A stretch of 64,000 bases of DNA from Saturnia japonica (Eukaryota > Arthropoda > Insecta > Lepidoptera > Saturniidae), in assembly GCA_033032175.1 (NCBI GenBank), contig CM065323.1, forward strand, positions 3,720,001-3,784,000, written 5' to 3'. Below the pieces are notes generated by a model. That model had not been told where the DNA came from. It saw only the letters and a list, made by a program, of their open reading frames with translations, and did no database searches. How positions within the stretch are numbered: the stretch's first letter is position 1; the number at the start of each line of letters is the position of its first letter. Shown piece after piece: positions 1 to 11,083 of the stretch. The translations under genes were made by a program, and so were the position numbers.

Positions 1-1186
1 TAGGGAGTTTTTATGGAATCCCAGAATGTATGCTCTTAGTTCCCGACATTTCAATTATTCAAACCTTAGTAGGTACCATAGACTTAATTAAACCCTATAA
101 GAAACAGGATCTATTGTAATAAAAAAAGTTATTGTGTAGGTGTATTTTAACATTGTGAATGCTGGATCAAATGTCTCAAAAAGATAAAGAAAGTTTTCCT
201 GTAGTTACAATGTTTAAGGTACCTGCCCTTACTGCCCGTACAAAAAAAAAAACAACCTTTATAATGTGTGTGAGGACTGAAATATTGATTTTTAAAAATT
301 CACCTATTGTAAGGGCGTTAATGTTCTTAAACTATTGCCGATGGTAAATCTCTTTGGGCAAAGGGTTAAGTATAAAAATAATTCATTAGTATATATATAG
401 TACTTTATAGATGTATGTATATTTTATAGAACTGATTAAATTAGAGACAACTCACATTATACATGACCTCTAAATTGAATAAATATCATCCACGTGTCTG
501 AGCCAGACGGGCTCGGATTAATTCAATACCAAAAGAGTAAATTGATTTATTTGAATAGATTTAGATAGTCCAAATTTCTCTTTGTTAAATATATTCAAAT
601 TTTCTTTGACAATTTTAATTTTAGGACATTCTTTTGTAGGTTTATAGCGATATAATTTCATGAAATACTTTCAAAGTGTTGTTTTTTCTGTTTGATATTA
701 TTGTTGTGATCTGAATAAAAATAGAAAACAAAACACTATTCCCGAAATCCCTGGAATCGTCTAAAATGTACTCGAAACATCTAGTGTGTTATCATAGGTT
801 CGAGAAAGCATTACAAATATTCACACATACAAAACATTATCGCTCGGATTACGTCAACAAACAAAGGTCTAAAACTAGATTGTTTCTTTTTTTTTAACTA
901 TGACGCATGTTTTTTACATCCTGTTTACAAGTTCAAATACTATCTAGTGATTTTTGATCGTATTATTTGAGTAGGTATACTCATAAGCGAGCCCTATCCA
1001 GATCCACGACAGTTCTGTTTTTACAAGAGAAGCGAAAACAACGAGCGATATAGAAAGAAGACATCTACAAGAGGCCCATAGAGGAAGACACTGTAAGTAA
1101 GACGACTACATTCGAAGAGGGATTTGTGAGTTTGATTAAATTGTTTTTGAGTACGAATAATTTTTTTTTCGTAAAATTTATTTACT
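1..1186. other. AT-rich stretch without a recognisable gene
   Basis: I see no coding exon, RNA gene or complete repeat here. The only longer open frame (159-347, 62 codons) is low in complexity and has no recognisable domain. Confidence 0.5.
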
Positions 1187-1666
1187 ACTAGCTGTGCCCC
1201 TCGGTTTCACCCGTGTTTTTATCTGACAAATACCGCGCCGCCAACGCGACGGACCCGTGTGGTCTATCATAATTGTTATCACTTCCCGCAAGTACAAGTT
1301 ATTTTCATTTTTCATTTTCTTCTAAAGTATGTGTCGAAATATCATACTATAAAGAGAAAAAATTAACTTCATAAAATTGTCTTTATGATGAAATAGCTTT
1401 TGTTCGTAAATATTAATATGATAAGCCTAAAAATAATGCTCAAAATCAATTTTTAATCTGCAACATAAAAACTCACAAAATACCTTATTGTGTCTTATGC
1501 TATTAAGAAATAACATATTAATTTTTTTTAGATATACTAAGGAACAAAATTTTTGTGGAATATTATATTTACGTATCTCTAACCATTACGCCAGCGCACG
1601 CGGATAAAGCAATTCGGGAACACTTTCTCTTCGACTTACTTAAACAAAAATCAATATTTAAGGTTA

Positions 1667-1674
1667 GCTGAGAG
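1667..1674. repeat. Left 8-bp target-site duplication of P-like element
   Basis: The sequence 'gctgagag' at 1667-1674 is repeated exactly at 3288-3295, on the other side of the insertion. Eight base pairs is the duplication length of P elements and hAT elements. Confidence 0.8.
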
Positions 1675-3287
1675 CATAGAATTATGAACTCGGCGTCTTA
1701 GAGTATAGAACCAGAACAACGGTCTCGCCTGTCTTACCACTTATACATGAATTTTTCATGTATGTCTTCCCCGACGCCTGTACCTACGCTCAGTCTGTTC
1801 ACGCGTTTCGTCCAGTGCTTATCTCTGTCAAAATAATACTTTTACGGAGGAAAATGTCTAATTGTGCAGTGAAAACTTGTAAAAACCATTATAGAAAGAA
1901 AAACCTGAAATCCTGTGGTATCTCTTTTCATGTGTAAGTACTGATGGACTATTATTTTGCGTCAAAATAATTATTAATTACATGACACGCCGCCATGGCA
2001 GTTCAGTTTACTCAAGACGCTGTAGTGTTGTGCCTACTCTTGATTGTATCGAGTGACTATTACCGCATTTTATGAATATAGACTAGGTCCTACCTTATTT
2101 AATTAATATTGTTTCTTTTAAGTATGATTCTAAATATAATTTCTTTCTAAATGTTCATTAGTAAAGAATATTAATTTGTCCTATCACAATATTTAGTACC
2201 TAATATAATGTTTTCGATATAGTAATGATAATATATGATATTTAAGTTATTTGAATTAGTATGAATATAATTTATTTACATATATGTTTTTAGAAATTTA
2301 CTCAGAGAGAATTTTTGTGATCTTGCAGCTTTCCTAAATACCCAAAGACAAAAGAGAAATGGATATACAACTACAATATGTTCTCAGCATTTTGAGGAAT
2401 CATGTTTTGATTTGAGCAAGAAAAGGCAATATTTATTACCAAATACAGTACTTACGTTAAAACTTGATGTGATAAATTTTATAAAAATATTCTATAATTT
2501 ATATTGTCATTAATTGTTCATGGTTAGTGTCACTATAAAACTATACTTACTTTAATTTTCATTGTATTTATTTTAGATTGAGGAAACTGTACAAGAAAAT
2601 GAAAATGAAATGGATGTTGAAGTCACTGCTAGTTTTGTACCAGATATGATTATTGATTCTCCTCGCAAAAAAAACTAAAATCACGTATAGAATGCCTGGA
2701 ACGTATATCGCATCAACGTTTATTAAAAATAAAACGCCCACAGTGCCATCAAAGGTGTATGAAGCGTAAATTATTTCGCATGGAGGATTTACTTCAAGAC
2801 CTGAAAAAGAAAGATTTAATGAACAAAACCCATGACCATATATTAAGCGGAATCGATATCTCAAGTGCTGAAATAATTAAGAGACAGTTTATTAAAAGTA
2901 AAAATATTTCCAATGAAAAGAAATACTCGGAAAATCTTAGGAAAAGAGACAGACTTACAATAAATTAATTTTATTTGAAGGTTCTTGAAAAATGTTTTAA
3001 CTTTTTGTTATTATATATATTATGTATTTAGTGGTTAAGATAATAATGTTATCATTATTATAATAAACAAGTAAAATAAACATTTGTCGAAGTTATTTTT
3101 AACACCAACGAATATATCGATACAATCTCCGTACCGGCGGACAACGCACATCACTTTAGAGATAAGGGACAAACCACACCTTACCCCGTGCCCTTCCTTA
3201 CACCCGCGTAAATGAATCGCATTGTTTCGATACATAAAACAAGTTTTGCACTCTCTAGGTACAGTGAGCGGACTTTATTACTCTATG
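1675..3287 (+). mobile_element. P-element-like DNA transposon, internally deleted, 1613 bp
   Basis: The element is bounded by exact 8-bp duplications. The left end reads 'catagaattatgaactcggc'; the reverse complement of the right end reads 'catagagtaataaagtccgc'. They match at 15 of the first 20 positions and, like P termini, start with CA. Inside is a gene with an N-terminal THAP domain split by an intron, followed by a basic coiled-coil region, which is the N-terminal layout of P transposases. The GTP-binding and RNase H-like catalytic parts are missing, so this is a non-autonomous derivative; full P elements are near 2.9 kb. The unbroken repeat copy at 51675-52308 shows what the empty site looked like. 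A hAT or THAP9-like element is an alternative, but the THAP domain plus 8-bp duplication favours the P superfamily. Confidence 0.72.
1854..2968 (+). pseudogene. THAP-domain transposase N-terminus, decayed
   Basis: Exon 1 (ATG 1854 to 1933) encodes the start of a C2CH zinc finger with a C-x4-C pair, ending in ISFH. A GTAAGT donor at 1934 and a TTGCAG acceptor ending at 2328 join it in phase to exon 2, which continues as a V-FPK motif. This is a frequent intron position inside THAP domains. Exon 2 carries FPKYPKTKEKW, then a deletion with a frame change, then the second metal-ligand motif ICSQHFEESCF. The central tryptophan block is missing. Exon 3, after the AG at about 2573-2574, encodes an acidic stretch and a basic coiled coil (KSRIECLERISHQRLLKIK). 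Its frame is broken by a short A run at about 2666-2674. It ends in SENLRK, just where P-type proteins enter the catalytic part. In the intact family the THAP domain binds terminal DNA and the coiled coil dimerises. As read, no full protein can be made. Confidence 0.7.
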
Positions 3288-3295
3288 GCTGAGAG
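3288..3295. repeat. Right 8-bp target-site duplication of P-like element
   Basis: An exact second copy of 'gctgagag' (see 1667-1674). The host repeat resumes directly after it. Confidence 0.8.
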
Positions 3296-3635
3296 GTTTA
3301 GCTTAGTTCCAGATAGCCTATACTATTCTTTGTGAATCTGGCTATCATATACAGAAAGAATTTTTCGAATCCGACTACTACCAGTTGTCCAGAGGTTACC
3401 GTGTTTAAACAAACAAACAAACAAAACTCGTCCGCTTTACAAAATTATTAATAGTATAGATATACACAGATTGATCTCGGAACACGACAAACCAAAAGAA
3501 AATCATACATGTGTTTATCACTATGTGTATGGTGGTCGCGATCCCTACCACCCCGCTATATTACTGTATATACACTGACAAATCTCTGAACACGATAAAC
3601 CAAAAGAAAATCATAGATGGTTTTTATTTCTCACT

Positions 3636-4625
3636 GACTACACTATTAGCCTCAGGGGCCCTAAAGAGATAGAGCCACTGATGGCTTTGACAGCTTCACC
3701 AGGCTTGGGGGCGAGCGCTTAAGGCATTCAGGCCCGAAAGTGTGAGCAACATGAGCACAAAGGTGCCAATGTGGCCGGACGTCGGTTTGGGCTGTTACCG
3801 CGATTGTGAAAAGGTCGCGAACTGACTAATTCCATATCCGTAGAAAATTCGAGCTAAACTAACGCATACATATATACATTTCCCTGCCTCCTGGGAGAAA
3901 GGAATGAACATGTGTATATGTATTTAGTATTCTGGAAACATGATCGAAAGTAACTATCGTAAAAAAAGAAAAAAATGTCCCTTACAGAATCTATGTACTT
4001 ATGTGGTGTGCACGTATCTATGTACATATTTTGTGTAATGATTCGTGTGGGTAGCTACGTGATTGCAAGTGCGGTGTCACCTATATCGCGCGAGCGGCTT
4101 CATGACTCAAGGGTTCTACATCGAGGGCACGGACCTAGGCTTGAGTTGCTGCAAGAGAGGGAGGACGTGACGGGTTTGCGGGAGCCAAATTAGTTGAACA
4201 GACGGTGGAGTAGTATTTGTATATTTATTCGCTTATAAATGGAATCGGTGAAGATATTCGCGGCTGGAGTTGTTCGCGGGGGATGTTCGGTTTTGGGGTG
4301 TAACTCGCGGCGGCTTTCACCAACAAATTCGTGTGATTCGACGCAGTATGGAAATACGATCGCGTAAGGTATGTAATATACGGTTCGACCGAGGGAAGTT
4401 CCATATCTTTATGGAGGTCTTCCTGTCGAACGTACCAAGGAGCTTTGTTAATTTTACGTAAGAATCGGGTTTGGAGGATTTGGGATTTGTTAATGTTGAT
4501 CTTTGACGTATGTGCGAATGTGGCGCAGCTTAAATGTCATGATAGGATGGACACATTGTCTTGCATAATGTAAGCTTATGTCTCAGGAACAATTTGTTTA
4601 GTATCAAGAAGTGCAGTCTATGTGT
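3636..4625 (-). mobile_element. Diverged 3' remnant of the Jockey-type element
   Basis: This stretch aligns over its whole length with 11119 to about 12180, the 3' UTR and ORF2 C-terminus of the intact Jockey-type element. Shared blocks include 'ctgactacact', 'gcttgggggcgagcgctta', 'cctcctgggag', 'ctatgtacttatgtggtgtg' and 'cttgcataatgtaagctt'. It is 5'-truncated and many substitutions separate it from the 11-17 kb copy, so it is an older insertion. Open frames on the plus strand here are shadows of this copy. Confidence 0.8.
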
Positions 4626-4629
4626 ATTG

Positions 4630-4950
4630 TAAATCATCCCTTATTTTTTAAAACGCGAAACACTGTTATTTCTCCCTAAAAGCATAAATATGAATTTTCA
4701 TATCCCTAAAATTAGAAATAGTGGGTTCTTCATAAAATCTTTCATCCCCTATTTCACCTCTTAAAGTTTTATTTTCACGACATAAGGTAAGCCAATGTCT
4801 TTCTTCAAGGTCCAATATATCTCTATACCAAAATTCATGAAATTTGGTTTGATGCGTTCTTCCTATAAACCTTCATCGCCTATTTCAGGGCGTGAAATGC
4901 AAAAGACAGGACAAACAGAGTTACTTTCGCATTAATATTATAATATTAGT
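4630..4950 (+). repeat. 3' part of a dispersed retroposon-like repeat
   Basis: The stretch contains 'gaaatttggtttgatgcgttcttcc', an 'aggacaaacagagttactttc' block and the typical end 'ttataatattagtatggat'. The last blocks match the tails of other copies in the window, such as 3380-3461. It is non-coding. Confidence 0.55.
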
Positions 4951-5539
4951 ATGGATTATCCATTTCATTATGCTGTCATTCTGTATGGTGTCAGTAAATT
5001 ACCCAATAGCAGAATAACGACAACAGTTTATAATAATAAATTTTTTAAATGAATTCTCTCTCTCTATACCTTTCTTTGTTTCTCTTTAACTGATACTTTA
5101 GCATGGTAAAAATAGCAAAAGATCGATTTCTGTGGAGTCTGTTTTGTTTTTTATAATAGAAATTTTTACATTGTTAACAAAAATTTGAAAAACGAATAAA
5201 AGAAGGTCGATTTTTTGGAGAGATCGATCTTTTAGACCTCGATTTATTGTGAATTGATACATCAGAGTTTGATTCGAATCGACCTTTTACGAAATGAATT
5301 GCCTAGCAGTGATGCGGCACTCGATACAACTCATATTGGCCATATCCAAATTTTCTGAAACTGTATATTTTTTAACTTTATGTACACTTTTAATCATCAT
5401 AATTTTACAAATCAGTTTCAAAGTTTCAGCCAATTAAACTGAAGAGCTATTTTATCGCATTTTTATCCAACAAATGTTCGACGTGATTTTTTTATTTATG
5501 AACTTATTGAAATAAAATATACACTAAATGTTAAGTGAA

Positions 5540-5755
5540 CCTTACCAGAATATATTAATGAAAACCGTTTCCAAATCAGTTAAGCCGTTTCTGAGATTAG
5601 CGCGCACAAAAGTTGGCAAACAGACAAACAGACAAAAATTCTAACAATCATTGTTTTGGGTTCTCCTGCGTTTATAGAGACCCCCAGTAATAGTTTTTCT
5701 CATATATCTCCTATGTACAGACATCGATCAGTTACGGTTTTATTATATGTATAGA
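5540..5755 (+). repeat. 3' tail of a dispersed retroposon-like repeat
   Basis: It carries 'aaccgtttccaaatcag', 'gtttctgagattagcgcg' and 'caaacagacaaacagaca', followed by 'tatatgtatagatatagat'. This is the tail structure shared with 3380-3461 and 53170-53215. No gene. Confidence 0.5.
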
Positions 5756-6237
5756 TATAGATTAAATTAAATTTATTTATTATTACCTATCCACGGGTAT
5801 AACATCATTATAAAAATGTACTCGAAAATTAGGTTTTATAAGTGACTATGGTATAATCGCTAAGTATAGAGGAGATTGACTATCAATCGACAGGTTTTCA
5901 ACGTGAGGGTGGTAGGTAGCCGGGCGTGCATTATGAATATTTCTACACCACCACTTTTTTATTTATATACTTATTATGGTTCACCAACATAACAAAGCAT
6001 TATACGTTGTAAATAAAAACTATTCTTAATGTAAAACTAAAATGCTGTTATACTTAAAGGCGAACACGACGTGGTCAGACAACATACTTATATAACAAAT
6101 TTAACTAAATACATATAACATAATGAACATTAAACATGATGAAATAATATAAATAAGTATAATAAGATAAGATATGTAATGTTATAGGAATAATAAATAA
6201 AGGAATTAAAACGAATTGAAACTAAAAAAAGAGCAAC
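5756..6237. other. AT-rich stretch, nothing recognised
   Basis: I find no gene or clear repeat boundary between the repeat tail and the BEL element. Its last bases are the left flank of the BEL target duplication. Confidence 0.4.
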
Positions 6238-6242
6238 ATATT
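6238..6242. repeat. Left 5-bp target-site duplication of BEL element
   Basis: 'atatt' at 6238-6242 equals 17669-17673, directly outside the two LTR ends. Five base pairs is the usual length for BEL/Pao integrases. Confidence 0.75.
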
Positions 6243-6827
6243 TATTGTGAATAAAAAACGTCCACAATATTTTAATGTGTGCTAAATTAATAGCGCTTGT
6301 TTTATTCTTGTTTCTTACAAAGTTACAGTAGTTCGTAGTAACAATGTGGTTTCTTAATAACGTTCTTGACTGTAGTTTGCTTGTAGATTCGCTGCTTGCT
6401 GTTGCTGGTGTTGTGTTTCTCGAACTGATCGCAGTACTGCCGCCCTCTCCGCTATATTTAACCTCGCCCTTTGCCTCGCAACCGGTAGTGCGATGGATTC
6501 CGTGCGGGGCGTCGCTCAGCCAATGAGTGCGCACGCCCTGTGTGCGCGCTCTCGGCAGTACTATGAGTCACCATGCCAGATGTTCCGAGTCTGGCATGGT
6601 TCATCCTTACAACTAGTGAAATTTATACATTTAAACTTACAACTAGCTATATTCTTATTCTAATCGTTTTAAAATACACATATTCACACATATTCAGTTC
6701 ATATTATTATATCTATTCCTAACACGTATTTATAAACCTTATTCCTAACACGTATTATTTCATTTACTTGTTCATTTTATACTATTAGACTATCGTTATT
6801 CGCTCGCCCTGCTCGCTGTCCGCAACA
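6243..6827 (-). repeat. BEL 3' LTR (complete, 585 bp)
   Basis: It aligns with the split right-hand LTR, which is 589 bp when the two pieces are added. The differences I see are 'gtagtttgc' against 'gtagttagtttgc' near 6373, and one T/C at about 6528. It contains a perfect hairpin at 6571-6599 and the uninterrupted palindrome 'gcagtactgc' at 6431-6440, which is the site used by the Jockey insertion in the other LTR. Confidence 0.9.
6571..6599. other. Perfect hairpin inside the LTR
   Basis: 'ccatgccaga' at 6571-6580 pairs fully with 'tctggcatgg' at 6590-6599 around a 9-nt loop. The same hairpin is at 17412-17440 in the other LTR. It could act in the RNA (for example near the R region or poly(A) site) or be a protein-binding site; neither is shown. 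Confidence 0.6.
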
Positions 6828-6838
6828 GTTCTCCCCCC
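6828..6838 (-). other. Polypurine tract of BEL element
   Basis: On the coding strand a GGGGGGAGAAC run sits directly before the TGTTGCGG start of the 3' LTR. Position and composition fit the primer for plus-strand DNA synthesis. Confidence 0.7.
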
Positions 6839-6856
6839 GGCGTAGCCTGCGCAGCC

Positions 6857-8445
6857 TCACTCTCCTCTCAGGACGGCGAGCTTCGTCGTCGGGCGCCGGA
6901 ACACACCGCTCCTCGTCTTCACGTCGGCGCTCCGCACTCCTCCATCTGGTCCGGTGTAGGTTCTCGTGACGATTCCGCGCGGCCAGGTATTGCGCGGCAA
7001 GGCGGAGTCGACAACCACGACCAAGTCCCCGACGTTCAGAGGGCGCGTGCTGTCGGCTGAGTTCCCGCGTGGCACCAGTGTAGGGAGGTACTCCTTACCC
7101 AGCGCTGCCAGAAATGATCGGCGAGCGCCTGGGTTGCTCGCCAGGTGCGCCGGTCCGCCGTGTCGCAGGTCCCCGTCGTAGGCATACCCGTCGAACTCCC
7201 AAGCAGAAAATGGTTGGGAGTGATCGCCTCTGGGTCCCGCGGGTCGACGCTCACGTGCGTTAGAGGCCGCGCGTTAATCGAATGCTCGGCCTCCGCGAGC
7301 ACGGTTTGGAGCACCTCTTCTTTAGGCGCACGCTCGTTCAAAGTGGCGGCGAGCGCGGTTTTTACCGACCGCACTAGCCGCTCCCATGCACCTCCCTGGT
7401 TAGGCGCGCCGGGCGGGATGTAGCGCCACTCGACGCTGTGCCGTAGCCCCTCCCCCCGTAGCGCAGGTGCCCATTCGGCGTAGGCGGCGCGTAGCTCGGT
7501 GTCCGCCTCACGGAAGTTGGTCGCGTTATCGCTGTGGCTGAGTAAGCCGAGCGGGTCATAGATTGACATAACCGCACTCAGAGCTTCTCGCTTTGTAGGT
7601 GCCCGCTTGCGTGCGCGTACATCGGCTGGTACCCGATGCATGGACGTGTTAAACCCTAATTCATCCGTAGCTGCATTCCAGTATAGGCCCAGGATCTTTT
7701 CTTGTTCATGCCCGTCAAGTTGTGCGGGCGATCGTGCGCGTAGCTCGTCCGATGTCCCACTGAGTACGCTCGCTCGGTTGCTGCTCCATCCGCGTAACGT
7801 AAAGCCGGCTACTGCGTGGACTTCTTGTATTTCCCTTATAGTGTGGATAGCTGTTTCTTCATCGTCGTAGCTATCCACCAGGTCGTCCATGTAGTGGCTC
7901 TGCGTTATTGCCTTGAACGCGTCTGGATGCGTTCGTGCATGCTTTTCAGCGTTGCGGTCGCGTATACTGTGTGCTATGAACGGTGAGCTTGCTGCGCCGA
8001 ATATCAACGATCTCATTTTATATTTCTGTGGCGGCTTGTTCCGGTCATTGCCTCGCCACAGAAATTGTTGTGCCGGCTGGTCCGCTTCGCGTATTCGTAT
8101 TCTCAGAAACATTTCCTCTATATCAGCAGTGACGGCGACGGGCTTCTCTCTGAACCGGAATAAAATCCCCTGCAGCGATCGTAGCAGGTCCGGTCCCTCT
8201 AATAACTCGTCGTTTAAACTCGTAGTTCCACTGCGTGCTGCGGCATCGAATACTACTCGTAGCTTGCCGGGTTTGTTCGGGTTGAATACAGTGAAGTGAG
8301 GTAAAAACCAGCTGATGTTGCTAGTCTGTTCGTGTCCCTCGCAGCGTACGGCGTAGCCCTTCTTAAACAAGTTTTTGATCTGACTTCCATACGCCACCGC
8401 AAACTCTGTGGAACGATCCATTTTCTTTTCTATCGAGTGAAGTCG
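6857..8445 (-). pseudogene. BEL pol fragment: reverse transcriptase joined to integrase C-terminus
   Basis: The frame continues from the gag-protease frame after the TGA at 8446-8448. Counted from the methionine at 8421, RT motif A (VTADIEEMF) lies at about residues 98-106 and YMDD at 177-180. At about residue 295 (near 7536) the RT sequence DPLGLLS runs straight into SDNATNF, the second catalytic-aspartate motif of integrase. The whole RNase H and the zinc-binding and first catalytic part of integrase are therefore deleted, in frame. The integrase end (GGAWERLVRSVK, then HFLLG) follows. A one-base loss near 7091-7096 shifts the frame, and the chromo-like DUF5641 tail continues in another frame from about 7090 to the stop at 6857. 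No complete Pol can be made. Confidence 0.85.
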
Positions 8446-10755
8446 TCATAGCGCCATATTGTAGCTATTAGGTAGTACTACGTCGTCGCGGCGCCACGGT
8501 ACACCTACTTCGTAGCCTTCACTGCGTTGTTGGATCGTTCCGTCGAGTATTCGGGTCGCGCGCTTGTCGGCGTCGCTGATTCTCGGTTCGCGGGCTACGC
8601 CGAGCGCGTCTATTTTGAAGTGCCGTTCTACGAGCTCGTGTAGACTTTCGTTCCGGATCTCGCTGCCAGTGTTGCGTTCAGGTGCGTATATGTGTAGCAG
8701 GGCTTCGCTGTGGCCGATGATCACGTGTGGTGCGGTTCTGTGCACCACCCAACCCAGTTGAGTTTTCGACGCCGCCGGCTGGTTCGGTTTGCCGACGCGT
8801 AGCTCTCTGGATACGATCAACTCCCAGTGGTCCGTACCTATCAATATACGCGGCCTCGCCTTCTCATAGCACACCTGCTTCACTTTCAAATTGCGCAAGT
8901 GAGCGTGTTGGAGTGTGCTTAGAGACACTGTTTGTTCGCGCAGTCGGAGTCCTTTTATCGTTCGAGCTCGGAACTCGTGCTTCTTGTTGCCGCCCGGTTC
9001 GTACAACTTCGCTTGTACAATTTGGCTATCCGTGTACTCTTTGCCCATATTGACGCCTTGTAGTTGCAGTGGATGTAACGGTCCATGTGCTCCGATGTCC
9101 TTGGCCAAGTCCTCGTCGATTAGCGATATAGTCGAGCCCTCGTCCAACAGAGCGTACGTGTTCACCGCTCCTTTGGGGCCCGATATAGTCACCGGACAGA
9201 TTTTTAGTATAATCTGTCTCGGTTCTATAGTTGTTGCGATAGCCATTACCGTCTTGCTCGTTGACGGTGTCACGTTGTTCTGAGCTTGCTCTTCGCTATC
9301 GCTTGGTCTGTCGTTGTGAAGCGACGAGTGATGCGGACGACGACAGGAGTTAATACTGCACGGCTTTCCTTTGCAGTACACACGACGATGGCGTTTGTCA
9401 ATACATTTGAAACAGACGCCTTTGCTCTTCACTAGCTCCCACCGTTGCTCGACGTTCAGTGCCTTGTATTGCGGGCACCGAGACAACGGATGGGGCTTAT
9501 CGCAGCTAGGACACAGATGTTCGGTTTCTGTGTCCACCGTAGCAAAGACGTTCTGTCTCTTTCTGGCGGCGACTTGCGGTGCGGCAGGCTTCAATACTTC
9601 GCGTCTAGAGGTCGCTGTCGAAGCGGTGGCGGGCGCATATGTGTGTTTTAACGCACGGCTCGCTTCACGCATTAGGAAGCGTGATAATACAACGACCTCT
9701 GGATCCGTTGTTCCCTCGTTCTCTTCCGCATAGTCGCACCACCGGGACTTCAGGTGTGGGCTAAGTTTTTCTAATACTTCCCGAGCCAGCATCGGGTTGT
9801 ACAGGTAGCTCCGCTTGTCGAGATTTAGTAAAACACAGACTATGTTTTGTAGTTTTACTGCGAACGCGTTCAGTTCGCTTGCGGTAGCTCCCGGTCGTGG
9901 TAATTTCCGCATATCATCCAGCGCCTTGTCTATAATTACTTCCGGCCTGCCAAAACATTGTTCCAGTGTCCGCATGATTTCATCTGGATTGTTCGCGGTG
10001 TGTAGTAGCGCTGCCACTGCGTCGCGGGCGTCCCCACGCAGGCTGTTACGTAGGCGCGCTATGTTTTCTATCGGCGAGAAACGATACAGCTGCGTGGAGT
10101 CCCTCATAGCTGCTTTGAATGGCAGCCACTCGTTGATCGCTCCAGTGAATACAGGTAAGTCGGCGGCTTGGCGTGACGGTGGATGAGTATGCGTCATCTT
10201 TTCTAGTATCGCGGCGAGCTGTTTAATATCACTGCTCGATTGCGAATGGGCACGTCGTTCAGGCCTGCGTTCGTCTTGTTGCCGCGCGTCGTTACGGGTA
10301 CACGGTAATTGCTCCCCCCGTGTAGCTTCGGGCTGTGAGCGGAGCCAGTCATCCACTCGGTGAATACGTTCATCTGGCTCCTCGTTCGTTTGCTCACGTA
10401 CGTCCTCTGCTTCATCCCGTATCGACGTTATCTCCACGGCGAGGCGTTTCTTTATTAATTCCGCCTCCATACGGAGTTCTTCACGGCGAATTGCGGCTAG
10501 TTTCTCTTCCGCTTGTAGCTCGGCGAGGCGTGATCGCATAGTCGCACTCGTCGTCGATCTGTGTGAGCGTGGCGGGGAAACGTGGCTTGTTCTGACGTCA
10601 GTGCGAGTAACAGGTACAGAGGGTGTTCCCTCCGGTCGGGGTGTGCCCTCAGCCCTCTGTGTGTCTGGCGATAGCGGCGATTCTTCGAATACTCGGACTG
10701 TGTTTTTTCTGTTTTGTGATTCCATTGCGCCTCCCTGGCTTCTCGTAACAACCAT
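8446..10755 (-). pseudogene. BEL gag and aspartic protease, stopped by TGA before RT
   Basis: I take the ATG at 10755 (MVVTRSQGG) as start; the frame is open further upstream, but without an ATG. There is a charged coiled-coil region at about residues 70-125 and a DUF1759-type Gag core at about 200-380 (DLPVFTG, then DMRKLPRPG). A CCHC zinc knuckle lies near 415-428 and a second Cys/His cluster at about 447-478. A retroviral-like protease (DUF1758) follows, with LLDEGSTISLID near 536. In BEL elements Gag, protease and Pol are one polyprotein. Here a single TGA at 8446-8448 separates protease from RT; the frame is open on both sides. It may be a CpG-type point mutation or a readthrough stop. 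Gag could still be made if the element were transcribed. Confidence 0.85.
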
Positions 10756-10861
10756 TGATCTGGGTACGCCGTTCGTGGATACAGATGTCTTGATAACACG
10801 TCGTTTCTTCTTCAAGCGTTGTTGTAGATCGGCGAAATGTTCTGTTCTTTTTTCTTCCGAT

Positions 10862-10884
10862 CCGGCTTCCGAAGGACCAGATAA
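10862..10884 (-). other. Candidate primer-binding site of BEL element
   Basis: Directly downstream of the 5' LTR on the coding strand lies TTATCTGGTCCTTCGGAAG. The position is right for the tRNA primer-binding site. I cannot name the tRNA from sequence alone. Confidence 0.45.
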
Positions 10885-11083
10885 TATTGTGAATAAAAAA
10901 CGTCCACAATATTTTAATGTGTGCTAAATTAATAGCGCTTGTTTTATTCTTGTTTCTTACAAAGTTACAGTAGTTCGTAGTAACAATGTGGTTTCTTAAT
11001 AACGTTCTTGACTGTAGTTAGTTTGCTTGTAGATTCGCTGCTTGCTGTTGCTGGTGTTGTGTTTCTCGAACTGATCGCAGTAC

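Larger units (their letters stand above)
1187..3461 (+). repeat. Dispersed non-autonomous element, split by a transposon
   Basis: The left half (1187-1674) opens with 'ctagctgtgcccc' followed by a 'cggtttcacccgtg' block. The right half (3296-3461) ends in 'cgtgtttaaacaaacaaac' and 'aatagtatagat'. Both halves align in order with one continuous inverted copy at 51675-52308, including internal blocks such as 'cctaaaaataatgctca' and 'gatatactaagg'. The element is therefore about 650 bp and was cut open by the 1675-3287 insertion. It codes for nothing that I can see. The family has the head and tail layout of short lepidopteran retroposons; its autonomous partner is not identified. Confidence 0.8.

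Noticed and set aside
3975..4461. Plus-strand frames of 63-72 codons
   Set aside because: They are antisense shadows of the decayed Jockey-type 3' end.
6130..6534. 134-codon minus-strand frame
   Set aside because: It lies over the BEL LTR and flank and has no domain.
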